DNA from: Acetivibrio mesophilus
GTDB lineage: Bacteria; Bacillota; Clostridia; Acetivibrionales; Acetivibrionaceae
Length of the DNA stretch: 64,000 bases
Direction of reading: 5' to 3'
Assembly (NCBI RefSeq): GCF_004102745.1
Contig: NZ_RLII01000006.1
Span: forward strand, 62,001-126,000
Shown piece after piece: positions 33,584 to 42,828 of this stretch (its first letter is position 1; each line of letters starts with the position of its first letter). The notes beneath the pieces are model-generated. The model was given only the letters and a program-made list of their open reading frames with translations. It was not told the DNA's origin and ran no database searches. A program made the position numbers and the translations under genes.

Positions 33584-34303
33584 ATGCAAGCATGGGAAAA
33601 CACCGTAGAATTTGGAAACACGGATATTCTAAAACACAAAAGGGTTGAATCATACCAAAAAACGATTGCTACAGCGGAGCTTATGGCTGCAGCTATTCAT
33701 GACCTTAAGAATCCGCTTGCCAGTATAAGGGGTTTGGGACAACTGGGTATGCTCACGTCTTCATCAAAAAAGGAGCGGAGTTATTTCGAAAGGATAATAA
33801 AACAGGTTGATTCATTAAACACCTCAGTAATTGATTTGCTGAATGTCTTTAAGCCAGAAAAGAGCGTCAGAGCCAATCCTTCGTTGATTGTAAAGGAAGT
33901 TTTGGACGAGTTTCAGGCAACTTGTGATATAAATAATATTGAGCTGGTTTTCATAGCAAGATGTGAAGGAGAGATAAGTCTTCATATCAAGGTGTTTAAG
34001 AGAGCTATAGAAAACTTGGTCAGAAATGCTGTTCAGGTATTGGCCAATGGGGGCAGAATTAAAATATACACCAGCGAAAATGACAGCAACTTTTTTATGT
34101 CGATTAATGATAATGGGCCGGGTATTCCAGAGGAGGCAAAAGAGTCAATGTTTCAGCCCTTTGTTTATCAACGTAAGGATGGGACCGGTTTGGGACTGTT
34201 TATGGTTCAGCATGCGATTGCCGAGGTCCATGGAGGAAAGATTTGGTTTGATAGTGAATTGGGCAAGGGGACAACATTTTATATCTCATTGCCCAAAAAC
34301 TAA
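33584..34303 (+). CDS. Soluble orphan sensor histidine kinase
   Basis: 239 residues, no membrane helix. Phospho-acceptor H-box AAAIHDLKNPLASIRGLGQL at about 37-56; N-box IENLVRNAVQVLANGG; G1 SINDNGPGIPEEAK; F-box MFQPFVY; G2 GTGLGLFMVQHAIAEVHGG. The H-box style is that of sporulation/KinB-type kinases, but no input domain is recognisable in the first about 30 residues. No response regulator gene is adjacent. ATG at 33584; the nearest purine-rich site is AAAGGGGTG about 10 bases upstream. In a spore former it could feed Spo0A; that is inference. Confidence 0.88.
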   Translation: MQAWENTVEFGNTDILKHKRVESYQKTIATAELMAAAIHDLKNPLASIRGLGQLGMLTSSSKKERSYFERIIKQVDSLNTSVIDLLNVFKPEKSVRANPSLIVKEVLDEFQATCDINNIELVFIARCEGEISLHIKVFKRAIENLVRNAVQVLANGGRIKIYTSENDSNFFMSINDNGPGIPEEAKESMFQPFVYQRKDGTGLGLFMVQHAIAEVHGGKIWFDSELGKGTTFYISLPKN

Positions 34304-34315
34304 ACAGGATAAAAA

Positions 34316-34339
34316 AAAGACAGGGTTTAACCTGTCTTT
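34316..34339. terminator. Bidirectional terminator between kinase and ABC exporter genes
   Basis: AAAGACAGG (34316-34324) pairs with CCTGTCTTT (34331-34339), A/T runs on both sides. The stop codon of the minus-strand ABC gene lies within the loop and stem. Confidence 0.85.
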
Positions 34340-36210
34340 GCATCCTCGAACTGACTGTTGTATAGATTGGCATAAAAACCGTCTTTAGCAAGGAGCTCCT
34401 TATGATTGCCCTGTTCTACAATATCACCGTGATTCATAACAAGAATCAAATCGGCATCGCGGATGGTTGAGAGACGGTGAGCAATTATAAAGCTTGTGCG
34501 GTTTTGCATAAGGTTATCCATAGCTTTTTTAATCTGAAATTCTGTACGGGTATCAACGGAGCTTGTCGCCTCATCAAAAATCAGAATCTTTGGGTTTGCC
34601 AGTATAGCCCTCGCGATAGTTATAAGCTGCTTCTGTCCCTGTGAGATGTTGGAGGCTTCTTCATTAAGTATCATATTGTAACCATCGGGCAGGGTATGGA
34701 CAAAGCTGTCCACGTGGGCTGCTTTGGCAGCGGCAATAACCTCTTCGTCGGTTGCATCAAGACGGCCGTAGCGTATATTTTCCATTATGCTGCCATTGTA
34801 TAGCCATGTGTCTTGAAGAACCATTCCAAACATTGAGCGCAAATCGTTTCGGGTAAAATCCCTGATGTCATGACCATCAATAAGGATTGCCCCTTCATTT
34901 ACATCATAGAAGCGCATCAGGAGCTTTACCATGGTGGTTTTTCCGGCTCCGGTAGGGCCTACTATGGCAACCTTCTGCCCTCGCTTCACAGAAGCTGAAA
35001 AGTCATTGATGATGATCTTATCAGGGGTGTATCCAAAGTGGACATTTGCAAAATCAACGTTTCCCTGAATATTGTGGAGATTTATATGCTTATCTGTATC
35101 TGCGATTTCTTCTTCTTCATCAAGAAACTCAAATACACGCTCAGCGGAGGCAGCAGTCTGCTGAAGTATGTTTGAGACATTTGCAAGCTGTGAAATTGGC
35201 TGGGTGAAGTTTCGGACATAAATTATAAATGCCTGAATGTCACCTACAGTAATGGTCTTTTTCACCGCAAGATATCCCCCCAGAATGCATATAAACACAT
35301 ATCCGAGATTTCCGATAAAGTTCATAATGGGCATCATCACGCTAGAAAGGAACTGGGATTTCCATGCTGCCTTATAAAGGAGATTGTTGGATTTCTCAAA
35401 CTCCTCAATGCTCTTTGCCTCTCCATTAAAGGCTTTCATTACCAGATGGCCACCATACATTTCTTCAACATGGCCGTTTACATGTCCTAAGTAATCCTGC
35501 TGCTGCTTGAAGTATTTTTGTGAAAAATTCACAACAAAGGCGATTAGTAAAAGGGACACAGGAACAATCAGCAAAGCGACAAGAGTCAATTGCCAGCTTA
35601 TAATTAGCATCATAATTAGTGTGCCTATGAAGGTAGTGGCCGATGTTATAATTTGTGTCAGACTTTGATTTAATGTCTGGCTGATGGTATCTACATCGTT
35701 GGTAACACGGGACAGAACTTCTCCGTGGGTTGTTCTGTCAAAATATTTTAGCGGCATACGATTAATTTTTTCAGAAATATCTTTTCGGAAACGATAACTT
35801 ATTTTCATTGAGATTCCTGACATAATCCAACCCTGGATGTACGAAAATAATGTGCTCAATAAAAACAATGTCAGAAGAAAAATAAGCTTTTGTGCAATAT
35901 AACCAAAGTCTATTCCGTTTCCCGTGCCATTGAGTTTGCTCATAAAGCCGTCGAACATTGCCGTGGTGACTTCACCGGTCACATTAGGGCCAATAATGTT
36001 AAAAGCTGTGCTGATGGCAGCCAATATGAATCCAGCTATTATACCGGGTTTGTAGCTGCCAATATACTCCAGAAGCTTTTTGATTGCACCTTTAAAATTT
36101 TTTGCTTTTTCCCCTCGATGCATTACAGCATTGGGACGGTGCAAACCACCTCCGCCTTGGCGTTTGCCGTTCAACTGGGAATTAACCGATTTATTCTTTT
36201 CCATGCTCAT
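34327..36210 (-). CDS. ABC exporter half-transporter, consensus ATP site
   Basis: 627 residues. Six-helix type I exporter domain (about 45-345) and nucleotide-binding domain (about 380-625): Walker A VAIVGPTGAGKTTMVKLL, Q-loop MVLQDTWLYNGS, signature NISQGQKQLITIARAI, Walker B ILIFDEATSSVDTRTE with the catalytic Glu, H-loop IIAHRLSTIRDADLI. A Gly/Arg-rich cytoplasmic N-terminus precedes helix 1. It overlaps its partner gene by 4 bases, so the two should form a heterodimeric multidrug or peptide exporter of the BmrCD/TM287-288 kind. ATG at 36210 has AGGAGGAATT in front. Confidence 0.93.
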   Translation of the reverse strand: MSMEKNKSVNSQLNGKRQGGGGLHRPNAVMHRGEKAKNFKGAIKKLLEYIGSYKPGIIAGFILAAISTAFNIIGPNVTGEVTTAMFDGFMSKLNGTGNGIDFGYIAQKLIFLLTLFLLSTLFSYIQGWIMSGISMKISYRFRKDISEKINRMPLKYFDRTTHGEVLSRVTNDVDTISQTLNQSLTQIITSATTFIGTLIMMLIISWQLTLVALLIVPVSLLLIAFVVNFSQKYFKQQQDYLGHVNGHVEEMYGGHLVMKAFNGEAKSIEEFEKSNNLLYKAAWKSQFLSSVMMPIMNFIGNLGYVFICILGGYLAVKKTITVGDIQAFIIYVRNFTQPISQLANVSNILQQTAASAERVFEFLDEEEEIADTDKHINLHNIQGNVDFANVHFGYTPDKIIINDFSASVKRGQKVAIVGPTGAGKTTMVKLLMRFYDVNEGAILIDGHDIRDFTRNDLRSMFGMVLQDTWLYNGSIMENIRYGRLDATDEEVIAAAKAAHVDSFVHTLPDGYNMILNEEASNISQGQKQLITIARAILANPKILIFDEATSSVDTRTEFQIKKAMDNLMQNRTSFIIAHRLSTIRDADLILVMNHGDIVEQGNHKELLAKDGFYANLYNSQFEDAKTG

Positions 36211-38333
36211 GCCAATTCCTCCTTAGAAAGCTGTGATAAAACGATTTCGCGGTAGGTATCGCAGGTTTGAATGAGCTCACTGTGAGTGCCGATACCAACT
36301 ACCCTGCCCTCATCAAGGACAATTATCTGATCTGCATTCTTGATGGTTGAAATACGTTGTGCCACAATAATAACAGTGCTTGAAGCTGTATGCTCCTTTA
36401 GGGCTTTTCTTAAAGCTGCATCTGTCTTAAAATCCAGGGCAGAAAAACTGTCATCAAAAATATAGATTTCAGGCTTCTTAACAATAGCGCGGGCAATTGA
36501 CAATCTCTGTCTCTGACCGCCGGATACATTTGAACCACCCTGGGAAATCTCACTTTTAAAGCCCTCCGGTTTTTCGGAAATAAAATCTATAGCCTGAGCA
36601 ATTTTAGAAGCAGTACGTATTTCATCCTCAGTGGCATTTTCATCGGCATACTTTAAGTTAGTCTCAATGGTGCCGCTAAACAAAGAGCTCTTCTGAGGCA
36701 CATAGCCGATATGCTCACGAAGTTCATGCTGGGGTACTTCTCTTATATCTATACCGTCAACTAGAATTTGCCCGGCTGTCACGTCATAAAATCTGGGGAT
36801 TAGGTTGATCAAAGTTGTTTTGCCTGCTCCTGTAGAACCGATAAATGCAGTGGTCTGACCAGGCAGTGCAGTAAAGTTAATGTCCTTTAGCATATTCTCA
36901 CTAGCTCCCGGATAGCGGAAGGATACATTCCTAAATTCAATAACTCCGTTTATTTTCTTTCCATAGTGCTTTGGTGATTCGGGGTCTGTAATTTCCGGCT
37001 TCACATCCAAGATCTCAGCGACACGCTGTGCTGATACGGAGGCTCTTGGCAGCATAATAAACATCATAGAAAGCATAAGGAATGAAAAAATTACCTGGGC
37101 TGAATACTGCATAAATGCCATCAAATCTCCCACTTGCATATTTGCATTGGCAATTTGCTGTGCTCCAATCCACATTAAAAGTACGGAACCACCGTTCATT
37201 ATGAAGGTCATAGTGGGGAATAGAGTTGCCATGACACGACTTACAAACAGGTGTGTGTCTGTAAGCTCCTGATTTGTCCTGTCAAAGCGCTTTTCTTCAA
37301 ACTTCTGGGTGTTGAAGGCCCTTATTACCATCATCCCCGTGAGGTTCTCCCGGGTAACGAGATTGAGACGGTCAACAAGTTTCTGAATAGCTTTAAACTT
37401 TGGAACAGCTATGGAGAAAACTATAAGAATAAGCCCTAAAACAACAATGACCGCAAGAGCAATCAGCCATGACATTGACGGACTTTTGTTTATTGCAAGT
37501 ATAACTCCTCCTATTCCCGTGATAGGAGCGAATAATACCATTCTTATCGTCATGAAAACCAGAGTCTGGATCTGGGTTATATCATTAGTTGTTCTTGTTA
37601 TAAGTGAGGCTGTGGAGAACTTATCAAACTCTGAATTGGAAAAGGACTCAACCTTTGCAAATACATCCTTTCTTATATTTCTTGCAACTCCTGACGCAGC
37701 TTTTGAGGCGAAAAGGCCTACAATAATAGTGGCCGCCATACCTACTAAAGTTATTAGAAGCATGGTTAATCCGGTATTTATGATATAATTTCTTTGTGTT
37801 TGTGCGGTGTCCATGCCCAATGCCACATACTCTGCTTTAACTAAGAGGGCAGTAGACAGATCTAACTTGTCTTCGTCTAAGACTTCAAGTTCTGCAATTT
37901 CGTTTTTGGATAATTCACTTGTTGGTTTTTCGGATATACTTGCAGCAAGAAGAGCTTTGCCCATTATCGGATTTAATAATTCAGACTGGGTTTTATCTAT
38001 ATTTTTTATCACAAAAACAGGCTCATTATTCAAAGTAGGATATTTGTCTATGTACTTATCGAAGTTTATACTGGATTTATCAATCAAATCATAGCATTCG
38101 AGGGCTTTATCTCTTTCCTGCGGGGACATGAACAATACAATCTCATCCATTTTGCTTTTTCTTATTGCATTCGGTATTGAATTTTCAATTCCTTCCTGCT
38201 GTATACCGATATTTACAATATCGGACATATAATTCGGCAGCGCGAGGTCGGTAAGGGCTTGTATAAACAATAACGCAATTGCGATAGCTATATACAGGGC
38301 AAATGGTCTTAGATATTTGACTAATTTATACAC
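36207..38333 (-). CDS. ABC exporter half-transporter with degenerate catalytic site and extracellular insert
   Basis: 708 residues. Partner of the downstream half-transporter. NBD motifs: Walker A TAFIGSTGAGKTTLINLI, signature NVSGGQRQRLSIARAIV, Walker B IYIFDDSFSALDFKTD, where the catalytic Glu is Asp, the usual sign of the degenerate-site subunit. A polar insert of about 130 residues between helix 1 and helix 2 (after PNYMSDIVNIG) should form an extracellular domain. I take GTG 38333 as start because GGGGAGG lies 8 bases upstream; the frame is open to TTG 38378 without a site. Confidence 0.92.
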   Translation of the reverse strand: MYKLVKYLRPFALYIAIAIALLFIQALTDLALPNYMSDIVNIGIQQEGIENSIPNAIRKSKMDEIVLFMSPQERDKALECYDLIDKSSINFDKYIDKYPTLNNEPVFVIKNIDKTQSELLNPIMGKALLAASISEKPTSELSKNEIAELEVLDEDKLDLSTALLVKAEYVALGMDTAQTQRNYIINTGLTMLLITLVGMAATIIVGLFASKAASGVARNIRKDVFAKVESFSNSEFDKFSTASLITRTTNDITQIQTLVFMTIRMVLFAPITGIGGVILAINKSPSMSWLIALAVIVVLGLILIVFSIAVPKFKAIQKLVDRLNLVTRENLTGMMVIRAFNTQKFEEKRFDRTNQELTDTHLFVSRVMATLFPTMTFIMNGGSVLLMWIGAQQIANANMQVGDLMAFMQYSAQVIFSFLMLSMMFIMLPRASVSAQRVAEILDVKPEITDPESPKHYGKKINGVIEFRNVSFRYPGASENMLKDINFTALPGQTTAFIGSTGAGKTTLINLIPRFYDVTAGQILVDGIDIREVPQHELREHIGYVPQKSSLFSGTIETNLKYADENATEDEIRTASKIAQAIDFISEKPEGFKSEISQGGSNVSGGQRQRLSIARAIVKKPEIYIFDDSFSALDFKTDAALRKALKEHTASSTVIIVAQRISTIKNADQIIVLDEGRVVGIGTHSELIQTCDTYREIVLSQLSKEELA

Positions 38334-38694
38334 TACTGCATCCTCCCCTATTTCATAATAAAAAACTTTGGCATACAAAGTATTTTACTATTGTTATTTT
38401 AACCCTGTCAATACAACAGAATACAACATTCAATCAAATAGGAAGGAACGAAATAGGTTGAAGGGAATAAAATATAGTAAAAGGCGAAAAATAATTTAAG
38501 ATTTTTGGCTTGAACCCCATAATAATTTGAGTTGATACCGAAATAATATAGTAGTGAGAAGATTAGTGTTTGCTAAAAAAGTTAAAAATGTTTGGTATGA
38601 AGGTAGAAGAGAGGCTCGTTATCGAGCCTCTCTCTATATAAATGTTATTTTTATTTTTATCTTACTCTAAAATCGATGTCAAAGCATACAAAAT
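38334..38694. other. Intergenic region between the ABC exporter and the TPR gene
   Basis: 361 AT-rich bases. Apart from the hairpin at 38608-38633 I see no element. No clear promoter for the exporter operon could be called. Confidence 0.5.
38608..38633. terminator. Strong hairpin downstream of the TPR gene
   Basis: AGAGAGGCTCG (38608-38618), loop TTAT, CGAGCCTCTCT (38623-38633): 11 perfect pairs. Read leftwards from the TPR gene it is followed by TCTACCTTC, a weak U-tract. Confidence 0.7.
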
Positions 38695-39762
38695 TTACTT
38701 TCTCCACTCCAACTCACCGTTGAATATGGAAGTAAGCAGATTAATTGTATAATTGTCAATGTATGTGCCGTTCTTTAACTGCTCAAACATTTCGTCTCTT
38801 TCCTTTGTCATATTATTATAGTGGTATGCTAAAGCCATATTGGATACCGAGAGGGGGTTGGTTTTGTCCAGTTCATATGTTTTAGTCGCAAGTTCCATCC
38901 CTTTCTTGACATCTCCAAGTTTGAGTTCGGCCCTTACAAGGTTTCCCAATGCAGCAGTGTTTTGCTGGTTGTCAGCCAAAACCTTCTGGCAGTATTCCAC
39001 GGATTTGTCGTAGTCTCCTTTTTCACAGTATATTTCAGCGAGAAGGAGGTGACCGAAATAAAAGTCATCATATTTGGCAAGTACATCATTCATAAGCTGC
39101 TCAGCTTCATCATACCTCTTTAGTTCTACTTTTTTATCCGCAAGATAATAGGTTGCGCAAACATCATCGGGATAATATTCTAAATATTCAGTAATTGCCT
39201 CTACAAGAATTTCGACATCATCATAGTATGTAAGCAGTGTGGTATAAAAACTGTTGTCTTGAGGGTAGTAATAGGTCTCGATTTTTTCAATAATTGAATT
39301 TACCATGTCTACCAGTTCCATATCCGATTCTCTTCCGGATATAGTTTCAAAAGTGGCGAAAGCTTCGTCAATTTGTAGATTATAGTATTGGGCAACAAAC
39401 AGCTTTGCCAGAACGACAGTGGAATCTGAATGCTTTTCGATTGCCTTCTTATATTCGTTGGCAGCAGTAATATAATTCTTTTCTTTTGAAGCCTTTTCGC
39501 CTCTGTTAAAAGCTACGGTACCGCTTACAACAGAAGTAAGTTTGATAAGAGAAAAGATAGTTGCAGCAAGTATTATAATTAAAGAAAAAATCTTTATCCA
39601 TAAAGGAAAGCGACGTTTTGTGGGTTTGTTTCTGCGATGTCCAGATAAATCTACATTGTAACCTTCCTTTATATCAGGGCTCGAAGAATATTGAGACACT
39701 TCTTTTGTGTCAGGCGCTGGTATACTTGAGTTGTGATCTTGGTTTTCATAATTCTGTTCCAT
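38695..39762 (-). CDS. Membrane-anchored TPR protein
   Basis: 355 residues. An Asn/Ser-rich cytoplasmic N-terminus (about 1-50, ending HRRNKPTKRRFP), one helix at about 53-75 (LWIKIFSLIIILAATIFSLI), then tetratricopeptide repeats facing outwards: GEKASKEKNYITAANEYKKA, DEAEQLMNDVLAKY, CEKGDYDKSVEYCQKVL, LGDVKKGMELATKTYELDKT. TPRs mediate protein contacts; no enzyme domain is seen. ATG at 39762 has GGGGGAATT upstream, while the extension to 39798 has no site. It follows the TPR-protease gene on the same strand after 182 bases. Confidence 0.82.
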   Translation of the reverse strand: MEQNYENQDHNSSIPAPDTKEVSQYSSSPDIKEGYNVDLSGHRRNKPTKRRFPLWIKIFSLIIILAATIFSLIKLTSVVSGTVAFNRGEKASKEKNYITAANEYKKAIEKHSDSTVVLAKLFVAQYYNLQIDEAFATFETISGRESDMELVDMVNSIIEKIETYYYPQDNSFYTTLLTYYDDVEILVEAITEYLEYYPDDVCATYYLADKKVELKRYDEAEQLMNDVLAKYDDFYFGHLLLAEIYCEKGDYDKSVEYCQKVLADNQQNTAALGNLVRAELKLGDVKKGMELATKTYELDKTNPLSVSNMALAYHYNNMTKERDEMFEQLKNGTYIDNYTINLLTSIFNGELEWRK

Positions 39763-39944
39763 ATAATTCCCCCTAAAACAAGTTGTAATAGGTAACAATG
39801 GGATGAGACTATTGCTAAAGAATCAATGTAGCAATTGCTTGTAAAATGATGATTATTTGCAAAAGACGATACTGTGAATATGTTACTATTACTATTTAAT
39901 ATATTGAATATAGCATAAAATAGCTCTAATTTCAATAACCATAC

Positions 39945-42182
39945 TTATTTTGACGCCTGGCGCTTTACTTCGTTTATGTAGGCAGAATCACTGGAGCCGT
40001 TTACATAAATGTCAGGCACAATTTTCTTCCCCATTATGTTTTCCTCCATAACATTCCAATAAAAGCTTACCAGATAAATCATGTACTTTTTGGCCTTGTC
40101 TTCATAAGCTAGTTGTCCAACACCTTTGCCTACAGTCGGATGGCCGATTATGACAACATTATTAAGGTACTTTTTAAGACCCAGGGCAAGAATCTCCGAG
40201 CTGCTTGCAGAATACTCATTGACAAGAACAAGAATCTTCTTAAACTTTGTCTGAGTAGCATCGGAATAGTATGAATACATATATCCGTCTCTATAGACTA
40301 TGTAGCTTGTGGTACATGCCGGCAAGAGATAGTCTAATATGTCAGTGGAAGAAGATGTAAGTCCTCCTGTGTTATCCCTAAGGTCAATAACTAAAACTTT
40401 GTCTTCGGGGTTTTCAATTGAATCAATTATTTCTTTGAATTCCCAGCTGACACTTGCGGTAAAAGAGTTGATTTTGACATAGTGTATGTTTGATTCAAGT
40501 TGTTTTGAGACCACTTGAGAAATACTTTCTTCATATTTTACTAAATCATAGTCTTCACCGTGGATTACAAAAGTAAACATGTCATCCTTCTGCCTTATGC
40601 CATCGATAAATTTGCATATGTCGTCCACACTAACTTCGTCTTTAGCTTTGAATTCGTTTGCCAGAGCGTCAAAGTTCATTACTTTGTCGTAGTATAAGTA
40701 ATTGCTTTTAACAAAGTCAACTATTCTCTCCGATTCAGGGAGCTTTTGCTTGTCAATCTCTGCCTTAAGGTATTTTACACCTTCATCATCAGCAGATATT
40801 TTTGCAGCCTTTTCAGTATATTCCGATGCTTTTTCATAATCCTGAAGACTATAGTATTCCCAAGCAATAGAAGTTATAATACCAATATTTTCAGTGTTTA
40901 TCTCATGGGCCTTTTTATAGTATTCAATAGCCTTTTCGGGTTCAAGCTGTATGCTATAGCAATCGCCAATATACCAGGGAATATCCTCGCAATTTGGGAA
41001 AATGGCTGCGGCACTTGTAGCAAATTCTATACACTTGCTGTAATTTTTTTGCTGGTATAGGCAATAAATTTTATTAAGATAAGAATCTTCATATGAGGAG
41101 TCAACTTCTATTGCTTTATCGAAATGCTTCATGGCCTCCGGATAGTTGTACTCAAAAAAATATGTTTGCCCTTTGATATCATAGGCAGCGGCGTTGTCAT
41201 CTATGGATAAGGATTTGTCACATACTTCTCTGGCTCCATCCATATCCCCTTTATCAAGAAGGCTTTGAGCCTTCCATGCATAGGCATCAAGATAATCGTA
41301 TTTTAATCGCAGAGCCTTGTCACAGTCTTCGATAGCCTCATCATATTTCCCGAGATAATAAAGAGAAATGGCTTTGGAAACGTAAGCATATGGATCTGTA
41401 GGGTCTTGTTTGCTCACTGTATTAAAAAAAGGTATTGCTTTTTCGAATTCTCCAAGATGATTTAGGCAATCACCTTTTGCAGTCATAGCGTCTAGATCAT
41501 CGGGATCAATATCAAGCAACTTATCTAGAATGTCTATGGTCTCTTCTATTTTGCCAATATCGTAAAGCGTCTGTGCTTTATTGTGGTAAGCATAAGTATT
41601 CGTAGGATTAAGTTCAATTGCTTTGTCATAGCATTTTATGGCTTCGTCCGTTCTTCCGAGAGCAACAAGGGCAAAACCTTTGTTTGAATAAGCTACATCA
41701 TTGCGAGGATTAAGTTCGAGTGCCTTTTCGGCATATTTAATTGCCTCTTCAAATTCACCGAGGTTATTTAAACCAAAGGCCACATCATTTTGATAAGCAC
41801 TGTTTGACGGCTCTAATTCCATTGCTTTTTTTAAGTTCTCAAGGGATTCGTCATACCTTTCAAGGTCGGCTAGAGTAATACCTTTGGAATTATAAGCTTT
41901 AGCCATATCGCTGTTAATTTCAATGGCTTTGTCGAAAGATTCCAGGGCTTTTTCATATTTTCTTAAAGCGTGCAAAGCTAGGCCTTTACCGAGATAAGCC
42001 TTCTCATTACTGGGGTTTATCTCTATAACCTTGTCATAATACTCTATTGCATCTTCGTATTGTCCGGAATCAAATTCTGACTCGGCTGTTGAAAAGTAAA
42101 GTGTTGCTTTAATAGAGCTGTTGCATGAAGTAAAGAGCCCCATGCTAAGCACTAAAATGAAGAGTAAAAGATGTTTTTTCAC
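39945..42182 (-). CDS. Lipoprotein with TPR array fused to S41 (CtpA-like) protease domain
   Basis: 745 residues. Signal peptide with lipobox (LVLSMGLFTSC) at about 7-18. About 12-14 TPR units fill residues 25-510 (for example YDKVIEINPSNEKAYLGKGL, AIELNPTNTYAYHNKA). The C-terminal about 200 residues are an S41 peptidase core: VLVIDLRDNTGGLTSSSTDI, LVNEYSASSSEILALGLKK (catalytic Ser) and IIGHPTVGKGVGQLAY (catalytic Lys). No PDZ domain is apparent, so the TPRs may replace it in substrate binding. GTG at 42182 has GGGGGATTTTA upstream and gives the signal peptide at residue 1; the 37-codon extension is not credible. Confidence 0.85.
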   Translation of the reverse strand: MKKHLLLFILVLSMGLFTSCNSSIKATLYFSTAESEFDSGQYEDAIEYYDKVIEINPSNEKAYLGKGLALHALRKYEKALESFDKAIEINSDMAKAYNSKGITLADLERYDESLENLKKAMELEPSNSAYQNDVAFGLNNLGEFEEAIKYAEKALELNPRNDVAYSNKGFALVALGRTDEAIKCYDKAIELNPTNTYAYHNKAQTLYDIGKIEETIDILDKLLDIDPDDLDAMTAKGDCLNHLGEFEKAIPFFNTVSKQDPTDPYAYVSKAISLYYLGKYDEAIEDCDKALRLKYDYLDAYAWKAQSLLDKGDMDGAREVCDKSLSIDDNAAAYDIKGQTYFFEYNYPEAMKHFDKAIEVDSSYEDSYLNKIYCLYQQKNYSKCIEFATSAAAIFPNCEDIPWYIGDCYSIQLEPEKAIEYYKKAHEINTENIGIITSIAWEYYSLQDYEKASEYTEKAAKISADDEGVKYLKAEIDKQKLPESERIVDFVKSNYLYYDKVMNFDALANEFKAKDEVSVDDICKFIDGIRQKDDMFTFVIHGEDYDLVKYEESISQVVSKQLESNIHYVKINSFTASVSWEFKEIIDSIENPEDKVLVIDLRDNTGGLTSSSTDILDYLLPACTTSYIVYRDGYMYSYYSDATQTKFKKILVLVNEYSASSSEILALGLKKYLNNVVIIGHPTVGKGVGQLAYEDKAKKYMIYLVSFYWNVMEENIMGKKIVPDIYVNGSSDSAYINEVKRQASK

Positions 42183-42335
42183 TAAAATCCCCCATTCCCA
42201 ATAAATCAAATAATCGGTGCTCAAACATAAACCACTCGGGATAAACCTTCGAAAATTTCGGAGTTGATATTTCCTAAGGGTATTTGAAGACACATTTTCA
42301 TGGACATAGTACCTCTTATTAGTACATTATACCAT

Positions 42336-42366
42336 ATTATACATTCTGACTCTATACTTTTGTCAA
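42336..42366 (-). promoter_or_regulatory. Possible promoter of the TPR-S41 gene
   Basis: Minus-strand TTGACA (42361-42366), 19-base spacer, TATAAT (42336-42341); a second TATAAT overlaps at 42326-42331. Both hexamers are perfect but the spacing is long. The leader would be about 145 bases. This and the divergent tRNA promoter account for the 42183-42517 gap. Confidence 0.45.
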
Positions 42367-42425
42367 CGCATAGAATAAAGATTCAACATTCCAGAAAAAT
42401 ACACAAACTTTTATTAAAATTATGC

Positions 42426-42454
42426 TTGACATTTTTTTAGTCTATTGCTACAAT
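42426..42454 (+). promoter_or_regulatory. Sigma-A promoter of the Met-Glu-Val tRNA operon
   Basis: TTGACA (42426-42431), 17-base spacer, TACAAT (42449-42454), 64 bases before the first tRNA. Confidence 0.9.
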
Positions 42455-42517
42455 AGTAAAGCGTGCTGGACATAATTAATTTTTGTAACAGTACGATGTA
42501 ACATATAGTATATATAT

Positions 42518-42594
42518 GGCGGCGTAGCTCAGTTGGCAAGAGCATACGGTTCATACCCGTAGTGTCGTTGGTTCGAATCCGACCGCCGCTACCA
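42518..42594 (+). tRNA. Elongator tRNA-Met (anticodon CAT)
   Basis: 77 bases with CCA. Acceptor GGCGGCG with CGCCGCT (G-U at the top), anticodon arm TACGG-TTCATAC-CCGTA. Unlike the initiator at 24133 it has a paired first position. Very close to the Bacillus elongator; a CAT-reading Ile species is less likely. Confidence 0.92.
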
Positions 42595-42629
42595 TTATAA
42601 TATATTAGTTGTTTAATAAAATAATACAT

Positions 42630-42704
42630 GGCCCATTGGTCAAGCGGTTAAGACACCGCCCTTTCACGGCGGTAACAGGGGTTCGAGTCCCCTATGGGTC
42701 ACCA
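42630..42704 (+). tRNA. tRNA-Glu (anticodon TTC)
   Basis: 75 bases with CCA. Acceptor GGCCCAT with ATGGGTC, anticodon arm CCGCC-CTTTCAC-GGCGG, T-arm AGGGGTTCGAGTCCCCT. Confidence 0.95.
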
Positions 42705-42712
42705 TATTTTAT

Positions 42713-42788
42713 GGGCGCTTAGCTCAGCTGGGAGAGCATCTGCCTTACAAGCAGGGGGTCATAGGTTCGAGCCCTATAGTGCCCACCA
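42713..42788 (+). tRNA. tRNA-Val (anticodon TAC)
   Basis: 76 bases with CCA. Acceptor GGGCGCT with AGTGCCC, anticodon arm CTGC-CTTACAA-GCAG, T-arm TAGGTTCGAGCCCTA. Confidence 0.95.
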
Positions 42789-42789
42789 C

Positions 42790-42820
42790 AACGGTTGTAC
42801 AATAATGTACAACCGTTTTT
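42790..42820 (+). terminator. Terminator of the Met-Glu-Val tRNA operon
   Basis: AACGGTTGTACA (42790-42801), loop ATAA, TGTACAACCGTT (42806-42817), then TTT: 12 perfect pairs. Confidence 0.93.
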
Positions 42821-42828
42821 GCGTTTTA

